In this document: piece after piece, positions 18,748 to 26,840 of the stretch
How positions within the stretch are numbered: position 1 is the stretch's first letter
Layout of the letters: each line of letters starts with the position of its first letter
Source of the DNA: Oceanobacillus sp. J11TS1
GTDB lineage: Bacteria; Bacillota; Bacilli; Bacillales; Amphibacillaceae
NCBI RefSeq assembly: GCF_018333215.1
Contig: NZ_BORO01000002.1
Coordinates: 1 to 64,000, forward strand
Reading direction: 5' to 3'
Length of the DNA: 64,000 nucleotides
The notes under the pieces: generated by a model
What the model was told of the DNA's origin: nothing
What the model saw: the letters and a program-made list of their open reading frames with translations, nothing else
Databases searched by the model: none
Translations under genes and position numbers: made by a program

Positions 18748-18975
18748 AAAAGCGCAGAGCGCCCGGGTAGTGACGTACGGACTGGACTGAGCCGTAGGAG
18801 ATAAAGGAAACACGACGACCTTAGGGAGTCGATGTTGACTTTCACCACGGGCATAAGTGCGACTATAGCTCTGCCTACGCCTGTCGGCTTGTCAGTCGCC
18901 AAGTCTTCTTTATCGTACGGAGGTGAGGGAAGTCTCGCTAGTCGCTGGGCGCTGGAGCTAGACGTGGCTGTTTTG
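18748..18975. repeat. Structured intergenic repeat of about 220 bp after ftsZ
   Basis: A GC-rich block unlike its AT-rich surroundings. Its ends pair: GCGCCCGG at 18759-18766 with CTGGGCGC at 18945-18952. It contains GTACGGACTGGA, GGAGTCGATGTTGAC and GAGCTAGACGTGGCT. I recognise its style from dispersed intergenic repeats with a GCGC...GCGCTGGAGCTGGACGTGGCT pattern in halotolerant Bacillaceae; this comes from memory and was not searched. No reading frame with a ribosome site was seen. A terminator follows at 19026. Confidence 0.7.
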
Positions 18976-19025
18976 TAACTAAGTTATCCACACCATTCAA
19001 ATTTTATAATTTCCTAGAAAACAAG

Positions 19026-19077
19026 AAAAAAGCGTTGTGTTAGAAGTGGATTCCCTTTAACACAGCGTTTTTTTCTT
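19026..19077 (+). terminator. Intrinsic terminator of the dcw cluster
   Basis: AGCGTTGTGTTA and TAACACAGCGTT form a stem of about 11 bp, including a G-T pair, followed by seven or more T. It ends transcription from ftsZ and the repeat after it. Confidence 0.88.
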
Positions 19078-19257
19078 TCTCTAACAAAATGTTAAACTTA
19101 TCCCCTTGTGTATCATTATTTATAAAAAGCAGCCGTGTCCATTTCCAAGCGAAATGCCTTCCCTCTACAGTATTTGCATCCTCTTTTTTAACCTCTGAAA
19201 TCATTAGACATTTTTTCTAAGAATAAGTGTTAATTAGCTTCATTTTGCACACAAGAA

Positions 19258-19290
19258 TTGACAGACTTTTCACTTTCAATTGTCTATACT
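19258..19290 (+). promoter_or_regulatory. Candidate spoIIG promoter with a long spacer
   Basis: TTGACA at 19258-19263 and TATACT at 19285-19290 are 21 bp apart. The B. subtilis spoIIG promoter is known for an unusually long spacer (about 22 bp) and needs phosphorylated Spo0A. A TGTCAAT on the minus strand at the -35 resembles a degenerate 0A box (TGTCGAA). It sits 216 bp before spoIIGA; the region in between (19291-19505) holds no gene that I can see. Confidence 0.5.
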
Positions 19291-19505
19291 TTCATCATAG
19301 ATCATTTCCTTTTCAATTTATTAAAAGTCTTAAAAAGTTTATACAGATAAGGAAAGATAACTTATCTTGGGCTTTAAGGGTATAGCCACGAGTGCAAAGA
19401 ACAACAGATCAGATTTCTAGGTTTTTCACGCACACGGGCTACGCGTTCTTAGCCTGCAGGAGGTCGATTTGTGCTTTTCTGAATAAGGCAGGGGGGTAAT
19501 AGGGA

Positions 19506-20426
19506 TTGTCCATTTACTTAGATGTAGTTTGGGCACTGAACTTCATGGTGGATTTAATGCTACTGATGCTTGTTCAAATACTTGCTCGTAATGCAACCAG
19601 GAAAGTACGCCTTTTTTTTGGCGCATTTATTGCTTCATGCATTGTTCCACTGACGATTTTTTATCCTAATTCATTTTTAGACCATTTTGTTGGGAAAATG
19701 TTTTATTCCCTCTTAATTATTTTTAGTACATTTGGTTTTAAGAATTTATATCGATTTATCAAGCTGACACTTCTTTTTTATTTTGTCTCCTTTGCTATTG
19801 GAGGCGGGTTAATGGCTATTCATTTTTTTCTTCAACGTCCTATCACAGTTACATTAGATGGTGTTATCACTTTTAATCAGGGTTATGGAGATCCTGTCAG
19901 TTGGCTATTTGTCATTATCGGTTTTCCGATTATTTGGTTATTTACAAAACGAAGAATGGACGAGCACGTTGGTGAACAAGTGAAATATGACCAAATGTAT
20001 AAAATTAGATTGACGATGAATCATCAATCATTTGAAAGTATTGGCTATATTGATAGTGGAAATCAGTTGATCGATCCTTTAACCAAACAGCCTGTGGTTA
20101 TTTGTGATCAACCTTTTTTAAAGCAGTGGTTTGAAGAAAAAGAGTGGGAAGAGCTCCGTAGCATTAAGGAGCATCTTGACCTAGAGCAATTACCAAAGAG
20201 GTGGGAAGACAAATTTCATGTTATTCCTTATCAAGGAGTTGATGGTGCCCATTCTTTCATGCTGGCAATTCGAGCTGAAGAACTCACTATTTATTATAAT
20301 AATGAGATTTTACAGGCAGCGAATGTATTAATTGGAATTCAATTTGGAGTATTGGAAAAGGACGGGCAATATCATTGTTTATTACATCCGCTCGTAATCA
20401 AGCAATCTATTACACAATCTGCATAA
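19506..20426 (+). CDS. spoIIGA: Pro-sigma-E processing protease SpoIIGA
   Basis: SpoIIGA is the membrane-bound aspartic protease that cleaves pro-sigma-E at the sporulation septum when signalled by SpoIIR. The TTG start follows AGGGGGG. The 306-residue protein has five hydrophobic segments in the first 160 residues, then a cytoplasmic protease domain with the catalytic motif IDSGNQL. Its Asp is residue 183, the same number as in B. subtilis. It is 15 bp before the sigE start. The bpr/bpf proteases found between ftsZ and spoIIGA in B. subtilis are absent. Confidence 0.95.
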   Translation: MSIYLDVVWALNFMVDLMLLMLVQILARNATRKVRLFFGAFIASCIVPLTIFYPNSFLDHFVGKMFYSLLIIFSTFGFKNLYRFIKLTLLFYFVSFAIGGGLMAIHFFLQRPITVTLDGVITFNQGYGDPVSWLFVIIGFPIIWLFTKRRMDEHVGEQVKYDQMYKIRLTMNHQSFESIGYIDSGNQLIDPLTKQPVVICDQPFLKQWFEEKEWEELRSIKEHLDLEQLPKRWEDKFHVIPYQGVDGAHSFMLAIRAEELTIYYNNEILQAANVLIGIQFGVLEKDGQYHCLLHPLVIKQSITQSA

Positions 20427-20441
20427 GGGAGAGTGACTCAA

Positions 20442-21161
20442 GTGTCTGTTTGGAAAATTAAATTAAAGTTACGATGGTATCAGTTTTTAAGAAAGATTGG
20501 CATTAAGCCGAAAGAAATCTACTATATTGGTGGAAGCGAGGCATTGCCGCCACCTTTAACAAAGCAGGAAGAACATGAATTATTAAAGAAGCTGCCTGAA
20601 GGGGACCAAGCTGCTAGATCCATGTTGATTGAAAGAAATCTTAGATTGGTGGTTTATATCGCTAGAAAATTTGAAAATACAGGGATTAACATTGAGGATT
20701 TGATCAGCATAGGGACAATAGGATTAATTAAGGCTGTAAATACGTTTAATCCTGAAAAAAAGATTAAACTGGCAACGTACGCCTCTCGTTGTATTGAAAA
20801 TGAAATTTTAATGTATTTACGTAGAACGAATAAATTAAAGACAGAGGTTTCGTTTGATGAACCGCTGAATATTGACTGGGATGGCAATGAACTCTTATTA
20901 TCTGATGTGCTTGGAACAGAAGAGGACATTATCACCAAAAATATTGAATCAAATGTTGATAAAACCTTGTTAAAATCGGCGTTAGAAAAATTAAACGCAC
21001 GTGAAAAACAAATTATGGAATTACGATTTGGTTTAATCGGTGAGGACGAAAAAACGCAAAAGGATGTTGCGGATATGTTGGGAATTTCACAGTCTTATAT
21101 TTCCCGTTTAGAGAAAAAAATTATCCGTCGATTAAAAAAAGAATTTAACAAAATGGTATAG
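20442..21161 (+). CDS. sigE: Sporulation sigma factor SigE (pro-form)
   Basis: Sigma-E is the first mother-cell sigma factor, made as an inactive membrane-bound precursor. GTG 20442 is well spaced from AAGGGAGAG and gives exactly 239 residues as in B. subtilis; the GTG at 20433 is too close to the ribosome site. The basic amphipathic pro-sequence ends at [14 protein letters not shown], with tyrosines 27-28 at the known cleavage point. Sigma regions 2 ([16 protein letters not shown]), 3 and 4 ([10 protein letters not shown]) follow. Confidence 0.97.
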   Translation: MSVWKIKLKLRWYQFLRKIGIKPKEIYYIGGSEALPPPLTKQEEHELLKKLPEGDQAARSMLIERNLRLVVYIARKFENTGINIEDLISIGTIGLIKAVNTFNPEKKIKLATYASRCIENEILMYLRRTNKLKTEVSFDEPLNIDWDGNELLLSDVLGTEEDIITKNIESNVDKTLLKSALEKLNAREKQIMELRFGLIGEDEKTQKDVADMLGISQSYISRLEKKIIRRLKKEFNKMV

Positions 21162-21215
21162 CTTGATATAACAATTATTCATCGTTTATGACGTCTTGTT
21201 TTACAGGATTTTCCT

Positions 21216-21244
21216 GCATAAAAACTTTTCCCCAGGAGATACTG
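21216..21244 (+). promoter_or_regulatory. Candidate forespore-type promoter of sigG
   Basis: GCATA at 21216-21220 and GGAGATACTG at 21235-21244 resemble the sigma-F -35 and -10 (GYWTA and GGNRANANTW, nine of ten matches in the -10). The gap is 14 bp, one or two shorter than usual. In B. subtilis sigG is transcribed by sigma-F and sigma-G from the sigE-sigG gap. Confidence 0.45.
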
Positions 21245-21281
21245 TCCTTGAACAGCATCTAAGATTGGGGAGGTTTTCGGA

Positions 21282-22064
21282 ATGGCAAGACATAAAGTTG
21301 AAATATGCGGGGTGGATACATCCAAACTCCCAGTACTTAAAAACGATGAAATGAAAAAATTATTTATTCGAATGCAAGAAAAAAATGATATAACAGCTCG
21401 CGAAGAACTCGTAAATGGCAATTTGCGCCTTGTTCTTAGTGTCATTCAACGATTTAATAATCGTGGTGAATATGTTGATGATTTGTTTCAAGTCGGTTGT
21501 ATTGGTTTAATGAAATCCATTGATAATTTTGATCTATCGCATAATGTGCGTTTTTCCACTTATGCTGTTCCAATGATTATTGGTGAAATTAGAAGATATT
21601 TGCGCGATAATAATCCAATTCGTGTATCAAGGTCTTTGCGTGATATTGCTTATCGAGCTTTACAAGTTAGAGAGCAGCTGATTAGTAAAACATCAAAAGA
21701 TCCATCTCCGGCAGAAATAGCCAAGGAAATGGGGGTAGAGCAGGCTGACATTGTTTTTGCACTGGATGCCATTCAAGACCCCGTCTCTCTCTTTGAACCG
21801 ATCTACAATGATGGCGGGGATCCCATTTTTGTTATGGATCAGTTAAGCGATGATAAAGACAAAGATTCGTCATGGGTAGATAAACTCTCATTAAAAGAGG
21901 GCATGCTTCGATTAAATGCCAGAGAAAAAATGATTTTAAATAAACGCTTTTTTCAAGGGAAGACACAGATGGAAGTGGCTGACGAGATTGGAATATCTCA
22001 AGCGCAAGTGTCTCGACTTGAAAAAGGTGCTATCCATCAAATGAATAAGCAAATGTTTGAATAA
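21282..22064 (+). CDS. sigG: Late forespore sigma factor SigG
   Basis: Sigma-G drives late gene expression in the forespore after engulfment. The 260-residue protein begins MARHKVEICGVDTSKLP, the conserved N-terminus of the family. It has region 2 (NLRLVLSVIQRFNNRGE), region 3 (DNNPIRVSRSLRDIAYRAL) and region 4 (GISQAQVSRLEK). The ATG follows TTGGGGAGG. It has its own promoter region and a strong terminator, so it can be read apart from sigE. Confidence 0.98.
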   Translation: MARHKVEICGVDTSKLPVLKNDEMKKLFIRMQEKNDITAREELVNGNLRLVLSVIQRFNNRGEYVDDLFQVGCIGLMKSIDNFDLSHNVRFSTYAVPMIIGEIRRYLRDNNPIRVSRSLRDIAYRALQVREQLISKTSKDPSPAEIAKEMGVEQADIVFALDAIQDPVSLFEPIYNDGGDPIFVMDQLSDDKDKDSSWVDKLSLKEGMLRLNAREKMILNKRFFQGKTQMEVADEIGISQAQVSRLEKGAIHQMNKQMFE

Positions 22065-22067
22065 GCT

Positions 22068-22109
22068 AAAAAGCCTTGCATTATGGGTAACCGTGATGCA
22101 AGGCTTTTT
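22068..22109 (+). terminator. Intrinsic terminator after sigG
   Basis: AAGCCTTGCAT pairs with ATGCAAGGCTT, with an inner GGT/ACC pair, followed by T5. Confidence 0.92.
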
Positions 22110-22223
22110 CTATGTCAATTGCAAGTATGCGTAATGAGGATAAGTTATTACCATTAGCCACCTTTATTTTCTATGAAAAAAAGGATGTTTCTATGCATAG
22201 AATAAAGAAGGGAGGGATCTGGC

Positions 22224-22484
22224 ATGGTGAAGTTATCTGAATTACAAATGAAAGAATTAATCGTGATGGACGACGGAACGCGTTTGGGGCATATTATCGA
22301 CCTAGAGATAGACGGAAGAACAGGAAGGATTATTGCGATAATTGCAGAAGCAAAAGGGAAAAAAACAGGAATGTTCGCCAAAGCGGGGGAACTTTTTATT
22401 GCGTGGGAAAAGATAGTACGTATCGGTGAAGATGTGATCCTAGTAGAGAAAGTAAAAGGACCTGAACTGTATACGGAAGATTAA
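22224..22484 (+). CDS. ylmC: YlmC/YmxH-family PRC-barrel protein
   Basis: A protein of 86 residues of the YlmC/YmxH family, a PRC-barrel-like fold whose exact role is unknown. It begins MVKLSELQMKELIVMDDGTRLG and contains GRTGRIIAI and the WEKIVRIGEDVILVE strand pair typical of the family. The ATG follows GGGAGGG. It stands between sigG and pgeF as in B. subtilis, but ylmA, the ABC ATPase gene usually found before it, is missing. Confidence 0.88.
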   Translation: MVKLSELQMKELIVMDDGTRLGHIIDLEIDGRTGRIIAIIAEAKGKKTGMFAKAGELFIAWEKIVRIGEDVILVEKVKGPELYTED

Positions 22485-22556
22485 GGAGAAATAATCGATA
22501 TAATGTGTTAAAATAAGACACAAAATTGAATTAGAATGGAAAAGAGGGAACCCAAC

Positions 22557-23387
22557 ATGGAGCCATTTAAACTCAAAAGTAAGATGAGACTTCATTTATC
22601 CTCATGGGAAGAGGAAATTCCAGGTTTGGTTGCAGGCTTTACCACAAGAAATGGCGGTGTAAGTGAAGGAGCTTACCAGCAATTGAATATGGGGCTCCAT
22701 GTCCACGATGATACGGAAAAAGTATTGGAAAACCGAAGAATTCTTAGCCGGGAACTTCACATACCGCTTCAACGCTGGGCCTTGGGGGAACAGGTACATG
22801 GAACAAATATTTATCAATTAAGTACAACAGATGCTGGAAAAGGAAGTATTGCTGTGGATTCCAGTGTTCAAGGAGTTGATGGACTGCTTACCAATGAAGC
22901 TCATCATATACTTGCAGCAGCTTTTTTTGCGGATTGTGTTCCGTTATTCTTTGTTGATCCAACAACAAGGTTAGCAGCCATTGCGCATGCTGGCTGGAAA
23001 GGAACAGTTGGCAGTATTGCCGAAAAAATGGTTCAAAAATTAGTGGATGCTGGTGCTTCTGTCAAGGATTTAAAAGTTGCGGTAGGTCCAAGTATTTCTA
23101 AGGGAAATTATGTGGTTGATCATTTTGTGCTATCTCACCTTAATAACGAACAAAGACAAAAATTTACAGAAGAAGTATCGCCTAACCAATTTTTGATTGA
23201 TTTAAAACAGCTTAATGTCGATATTCTTGTACAATCTGGTGTCTTTCGTCATAATATAGAGGTAACAAATTATTGCACTTCCCAAGATGAGACCCTTTTC
23301 TTTTCTCATCGACGCGATAAAGGAAAAACAGGGAGAATGCTAGGATTTATAGGCTTCCGAGAAACAGGAGATGTAATGGAGGATTAA
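22557..23387 (+). CDS. pgeF: Purine nucleoside phosphorylase/laccase-domain protein (YlmD, YfiH family)
   Basis: YfiH/LACC1-family proteins are copper- or zinc-binding enzymes; members act on purine nucleosides, and E. coli YfiH edits misplaced L-serine in peptidoglycan. Start ATG 22557 lies 8 bp after AGAGGG and gives 276 residues. Family metal and active-site motifs are present: EQVHGTN, ADCVPLFF and HAGWKGT, plus NYCTSQDETLFFSHRRD near the end. In B. subtilis this is ylmD, upstream of ylmE and sepF. Symbol by family. Confidence 0.9.
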   Translation: MEPFKLKSKMRLHLSSWEEEIPGLVAGFTTRNGGVSEGAYQQLNMGLHVHDDTEKVLENRRILSRELHIPLQRWALGEQVHGTNIYQLSTTDAGKGSIAVDSSVQGVDGLLTNEAHHILAAAFFADCVPLFFVDPTTRLAAIAHAGWKGTVGSIAEKMVQKLVDAGASVKDLKVAVGPSISKGNYVVDHFVLSHLNNEQRQKFTEEVSPNQFLIDLKQLNVDILVQSGVFRHNIEVTNYCTSQDETLFFSHRRDKGKTGRMLGFIGFRETGDVMED

Positions 23388-23389
23388 GA

Positions 23390-24067
23390 ATGGTTTCAGT
23401 GAAAGAAAATCTAATAGAAATTGAAGCAGGTATACAACATGCTGCAGAGCGTGCTGGCAGAAATAAAGAAGATATCAATATTATCGCTGTAACGAAATAT
23501 GTTACAATAGAACGTACAAGAGAAGTAATATCTGCGGGGATAACTCATTTAGGTGAAAATAGAAATGAAGGATTTTTAGCGAAATTTGAAGAGATTCAAG
23601 CAGATGCTACTTGGCATTTTATTGGAACTTTACAAACAAGAAAAGTAAAAGATATCATTCATCATATTGATTATATTCATTCACTAGACAGGAAATCTTT
23701 AGCAAAAGAAATTAATAAGCGAAGTGAGAAAAAAGTTCCTTGTTTTGTGCAAGTAAATGTTAGTGGTGAGGAATCGAAACATGGACTAGCTGTGGAAGAG
23801 GTGGAGCCTTTTATTAAAGAATTAGCAGAATATGAGAATATTCGTGTTGTTGGTTTGATGACGATGGCTCCGCATTTTGATAATCCAGAGGAAACGAGAC
23901 CGCTATTTAAGAAGTTACGCTTATTGCGCGATCATATAAAAGAACTACATTTGGATTATGCACCATGTGAATACTTGTCTATGGGAATGAGTAATGACTA
24001 TGAAATTGCTATTGAAGAAGGAGCTACACATATTCGGGTAGGGACAAAACTAGTTGGAAAAGAATAA
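23390..24067 (+). CDS. ylmE: Pyridoxal phosphate homeostasis protein YlmE (YggS family)
   Basis: YggS/PROSC proteins bind pyridoxal phosphate without known catalysis and buffer vitamin B6 levels. The 225-residue product has the cofactor lysine in AVTKYV (Lys36), the LGENRNE segment, MTMAP, and SMGMSNDYEIAIEEGATHIRVG, which binds the phosphate. It starts 2 bp after pgeF, preceded by GGAGG within the pgeF end. Confidence 0.95.
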   Translation: MVSVKENLIEIEAGIQHAAERAGRNKEDINIIAVTKYVTIERTREVISAGITHLGENRNEGFLAKFEEIQADATWHFIGTLQTRKVKDIIHHIDYIHSLDRKSLAKEINKRSEKKVPCFVQVNVSGEESKHGLAVEEVEPFIKELAEYENIRVVGLMTMAPHFDNPEETRPLFKKLRLLRDHIKELHLDYAPCEYLSMGMSNDYEIAIEEGATHIRVGTKLVGKE

Positions 24068-24085
24068 TAAAGCGAGGTGCTGTGG

Positions 24086-24532
24086 ATGAGCTTTAAAAAA
24101 AGACTTAAAAATTATTTTACCCTAGATGATGAATATGAGTATGAATATGTAGAGGAAGAAGCGGACAAGGAAGAAAAGTACCCCCCACAGGTTCAAGAAA
24201 AAGCTGTCGCAAGTAAAAATGTTGTGAACCTTTCCAGTATACAAACAACAAACTCAAAGGTTGTTTTAGCGGAGCCAAGAAATTATAATGAAGCTCAGGA
24301 CATAGCAGATAACATTGTTAATCGACGCGCGGTTATTATAAATTTGCAGCGCGTTGACCGTCAGCAAGCTAAACGGATAGTTGACTTTCTGAGCGGGACA
24401 GTCTATGCCGTGAAAGGCGATATTCAGAAATTAGGATCAGAAGCATTTCTTTGCACTCCAGATAACGTTGAAGTATCTGGAAGTATTTCTGAAATGTTAT
24501 ATGAGCAGGAAGAATACGATAAAGGATGGTAG
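24086..24532 (+). CDS. sepF: Cell division protein SepF
   Basis: SepF assembles into rings that bundle FtsZ and tether it to the membrane. ATG 24086 is well placed after AGCGAGGTG, giving 148 residues, whereas a GTG at 24077 lies inside that site. The N-terminus MSFKKRLKNYF is the membrane-binding amphipathic helix. An acidic Tyr/Glu-rich linker follows, then the SepF core (PRNYNEAQDIADNI, RIVDFLSGTVYA). Confidence 0.95.
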   Translation: MSFKKRLKNYFTLDDEYEYEYVEEEADKEEKYPPQVQEKAVASKNVVNLSSIQTTNSKVVLAEPRNYNEAQDIADNIVNRRAVIINLQRVDRQQAKRIVDFLSGTVYAVKGDIQKLGSEAFLCTPDNVEVSGSISEMLYEQEEYDKGW

Positions 24533-24538
24533 CAGTAG

Positions 24539-24799
24539 ATGGTACAAATTGTTTCACTAATCAGCTTTGGTCTCAGCATTTATAGCTTTGCACTTATAGT
24601 GTATATTTTAATGTCTTGGTTTCCGGGAGCAAGAGAATCCCAATTTGGAGAAATACTCGGGAAAATTTGTGAGCCTTACTTAGAAATTTTCCGTAAAATC
24701 ATTCCGCCGATTGGTATGATTGATTTTTCTCCAATTGTCGCTATTATCCTGTTACAATTTGCACGACAGGGTTTTCTGCAAATTGCATACATGCTTTAG
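24539..24799 (+). CDS. ylmG: YggT-family membrane protein YlmG
   Basis: A small integral membrane protein of 86 residues with two hydrophobic segments (about residues 2-24 and 62-84), joined by the family motif [10 protein letters not shown] and a conserved [14 protein letters not shown]. YggT proteins are associated with division or membrane organisation, but their biochemical role is unknown. It follows sepF by 6 bp as in other Bacillaceae. Confidence 0.9.
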   Translation: MVQIVSLISFGLSIYSFALIVYILMSWFPGARESQFGEILGKICEPYLEIFRKIIPPIGMIDFSPIVAIILLQFARQGFLQIAYML

Positions 24800-24945
24800 G
24801 ACATGTTCAAAAAGAAAGATAAAAAGACTCACGCGGGGCGGTAACTTTTAGATTCACAACAAGACGTAGGCGGTTTTAGTAGAAGTTCCTTTGCCCGATA
24901 CGTCATTTTTGCCGGAGTTTAAAAACAGCCTCTTTTAAGGTTTTA
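24800..24945. repeat. Degenerate TGTTCA-type intergenic repeat before rqcP
   Basis: The stretch begins ATGTTCAAAAAG at 24803, as does a second copy at 29694. It contains a hairpin with GACGTA at 24863-24868 and TACGTC at 24899-24904, with a GGC/GCC pair inside. It ends in GAGTTTAAAAAC, which may be a worn opposite end. No gene is seen in it. Confidence 0.55.
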
Positions 24946-24960
24946 ATGAAAGGAATGACC

Positions 24961-25737
24961 ATGGAAGTTTATCAGCATTTTCGAAAAGAAGAACAGCCTT
25001 TTATTGATCAAGTTCTTTCCTGGAAAGAACAAGTAGAGCGAACTTATATCCCGAAGCTGACTGATTTTTTGGATCCACGCGAACAAGAAGTTGTACGTAT
25101 GCTTTTAGGCACGAGTCAAGACGATTTACAAGTCGAAGCCTTTGGTGGATCAGAATACAGTGAGCGAAAAAGAATCGTGATTGCACCTATCTATGACACC
25201 ATTACAGAGGATATGTTTCAAGTTGAACTTCTAGAGGCAGCCTATCCAGAAAAATTCATGAAAGTGGAACATCGAGATGTAATGGGTGCTTTTTTGTCAC
25301 AGGGTGTGAAACGTAAAAAACTTGGGGATATTATGATAGCAGGAGGAAAGATTCATTTGCTTGCTGCTAAAGAGGTCGTACCTTATATCAAGCTGAACTT
25401 AACATCTATTAAAAAGTCTCGGATATCCTTTACCGAACAATCACTGCAATCGCTTATGGTGAAGGAAGAGAGCTGGAAAGCGTATGACAAAACAATTTCT
25501 TCATTACGATTAGATACAGTGATTAAAGAGATATATGGATTATCCCGCAAGGATGCAGCCACATTTATCCAAAAACAGCTCGTAAAAGTAAATTATCGTG
25601 TAGTGGATGATGTGAAATTCCAAATGCAGGAGGGGGATATGCTTTCTGTACGTGGGAAGGGACGAAGTAAAATAGTAGAAATTCGAGGAAGAACCAAGAA
25701 AGATAAAATTAAAATGACTGCTGCAATGTTACAATAA
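24961..25737 (+). CDS. rqcP: Ribosome quality control protein RqcP (YlmH), S4-domain RNA binder
   Basis: RqcP binds stalled 50S-peptidyl-tRNA complexes and helps RqcH add alanine tails. ATG 24961, 6 bp after AAAGGA, gives 258 residues (B. subtilis YlmH has 257). The N-terminal part is family-specific; the S4 RNA-binding domain is at about residues 180-245 (LDTVIKEIYGLSRKDAATFI and DMLSVRGKGRSKI). Its partner gene rqcH is in this window at 44980. Confidence 0.93.
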   Translation: MEVYQHFRKEEQPFIDQVLSWKEQVERTYIPKLTDFLDPREQEVVRMLLGTSQDDLQVEAFGGSEYSERKRIVIAPIYDTITEDMFQVELLEAAYPEKFMKVEHRDVMGAFLSQGVKRKKLGDIMIAGGKIHLLAAKEVVPYIKLNLTSIKKSRISFTEQSLQSLMVKEESWKAYDKTISSLRLDTVIKEIYGLSRKDAATFIQKQLVKVNYRVVDDVKFQMQEGDMLSVRGKGRSKIVEIRGRTKKDKIKMTAAMLQ

Positions 25738-25812
25738 ATACTAGCAATTTAGCAGAAGATGATGAATAATAAAGAGAGAATTGGTATATCGAAACCGATC
25801 AGGGAGGTGGAG

Positions 25813-26319
25813 ATGGTGGCATTATCACCATTAGATATTCATAATAAAGAATTTGTAAGAGGTTGGAAAGGCTATGACGTGGATGAAGTAAATAAATTTC
25901 TTGATCAAGTGATGAAGGATTATGAAATTGTTCTCCGTGAGAGAGATGAATTAGATCAGAAAGCAAAAGAGCTTCAGGAGCGGTTAGGACATTTTACAAA
26001 TATTGAAGAAACGTTAAATAAATCTATTTTAGTGGCTCAAGAAACGGCAGAAGATATTAAAGGCAGTGCAACAAAAGAGGCAAAACTAATTATTAAAGAA
26101 GCAGAAAAAAATGCTGACCGTATTGTCAATGAAGCATTAAGTAAAGCAAGAAAAATTTCTCTGGACGTTGAAGAACTTAAAAAGCAAGCAAAAGTATTTC
26201 GTTCTAGAATGCGTATGCTAGTTCAAGCGCAATTAGAAATGCTCGGTACAGATGACTGGGAAGAGCTATTTGACACAGAAATAGATGAAGACTTGGAATT
26301 AATGGAGCATGAATCTTAA
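25813..26319 (+). CDS. divIVA: Cell pole and septum protein DivIVA
   Basis: DivIVA recognises negatively curved membrane at septa and poles and recruits the Min system and the chromosome anchor. The start ATG 25813 (or GTG 25816) follows GGGAGGTGG and gives 168 residues. The N-terminal domain SPLDIHNKEFVRGWKGYDVDE carries the lipid-binding motif. The rest is coiled coil, interrupted near residue 60. It ends the ylm group before the ileS leader. Confidence 0.96.
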   Translation: MVALSPLDIHNKEFVRGWKGYDVDEVNKFLDQVMKDYEIVLRERDELDQKAKELQERLGHFTNIEETLNKSILVAQETAEDIKGSATKEAKLIIKEAEKNADRIVNEALSKARKISLDVEELKKQAKVFRSRMRMLVQAQLEMLGTDDWEELFDTEIDEDLELMEHES

Positions 26320-26323
26320 AGGC

Positions 26324-26352
26324 TTGACTTAGACTTGTATATTACATATAAT
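26324..26352 (+). promoter_or_regulatory. Sigma-A promoter of the ileS leader
   Basis: TTGACT at 26324-26329 and TATAAT at 26347-26352 have an ideal 17-bp spacer. The site begins 5 bp after the divIVA stop codon. Confidence 0.85.
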
Positions 26353-26372
26353 TCATACAAGTAAAGTTTTTT
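26333..26372 (+). terminator. Terminator of divIVA, overlapping the ileS promoter
   Basis: ACTTGTAT at 26333-26340 and ATACAAGT at 26355-26362 form an 8-bp stem, followed by AAAG and a T run. The loop contains the -10 hexamer of the ileS leader promoter. Confidence 0.55.
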
Positions 26373-26404
26373 TCGACAATAATTTTATAATTTTTAATAA
26401 TACA

Positions 26405-26637
26405 GTGAAAGAGAAAGTATAAAAGTATATTCTGGGCAAGCGAGTTAGGGATGGTGTAAGCCTAATGCAGAAGTCTTTTAGAAAATCACTCTGGAGTAGC
26501 TATTATGAATGTATGTAGTAGTAGCCGTCTGTCCACGTTACGGATTTCGAGTGAATTTAATGCCAGTCATTAAATTTATAAGGGTGGTACCGCGAGTCTT
26601 CTCGTCCCTTCAGGGATTAGAGGACTCTTTTTGTATA
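26405..26637 (+). promoter_or_regulatory. T-box riboswitch, isoleucine-specific
   Basis: The leader senses uncharged tRNA-Ile and allows read-through into ileS. It has the stem I purine run and GGGATGGTG segment. The specifier ATT (Ile) is at 26502-26504 in the context GGAGTAGCT-ATT-ATGAAT. The invariant T-box AAGGGTGGTACCGCG begins at 26580. A terminator hairpin (GAGTCTTCTCGTCCC with GGGATTAGAGGACTC) ends in T5 near 26633. Confidence 0.95.
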
Positions 26638-26840
26638 TAAAATGAAGCTTCATTGAGTGGAAGTTTTGTTCTTCTCCACTGAATTAGCCTGAGTGAATCA
26701 GGAAATTAGCGTCCGTTATCTCCCGTCTAAATAAATTTATTTTTACTCTTTATCTTGAGACGTGGGTTTTTACGGATGATTATCCGTGATAAAAACTATA
26801 TTGTTAGACTGAAATGATGAAAATAACAGGAGGGTATATC
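26638..26840 (+). other. Long structured gap between the T-box terminator and ileS
   Basis: No gene seen. The 200 bases contain several hairpins: AGTGGAAG with CTTCTCCACT near 26655-26682, CCTGA/TCAGG near 26688-26702, and a strong one at 26767-26795 (TTTTTA plus CGGAT pairing with ATCCG and TAAAAA around a 3-base bulge). None is followed by a T run in the ileS direction. Confidence 0.5.

Noticed and set aside
20433-20441. Longer start of sigE at GTG 20433
   Set aside because: It is within the ribosome site; GTG 20442 gives 239 residues and places the cleavage tyrosines at 27-28 as in B. subtilis.
22196-22204. CATAGAATA as a sigma-E -10 for ylmC
   Set aside because: No matching -35 at the required distance.
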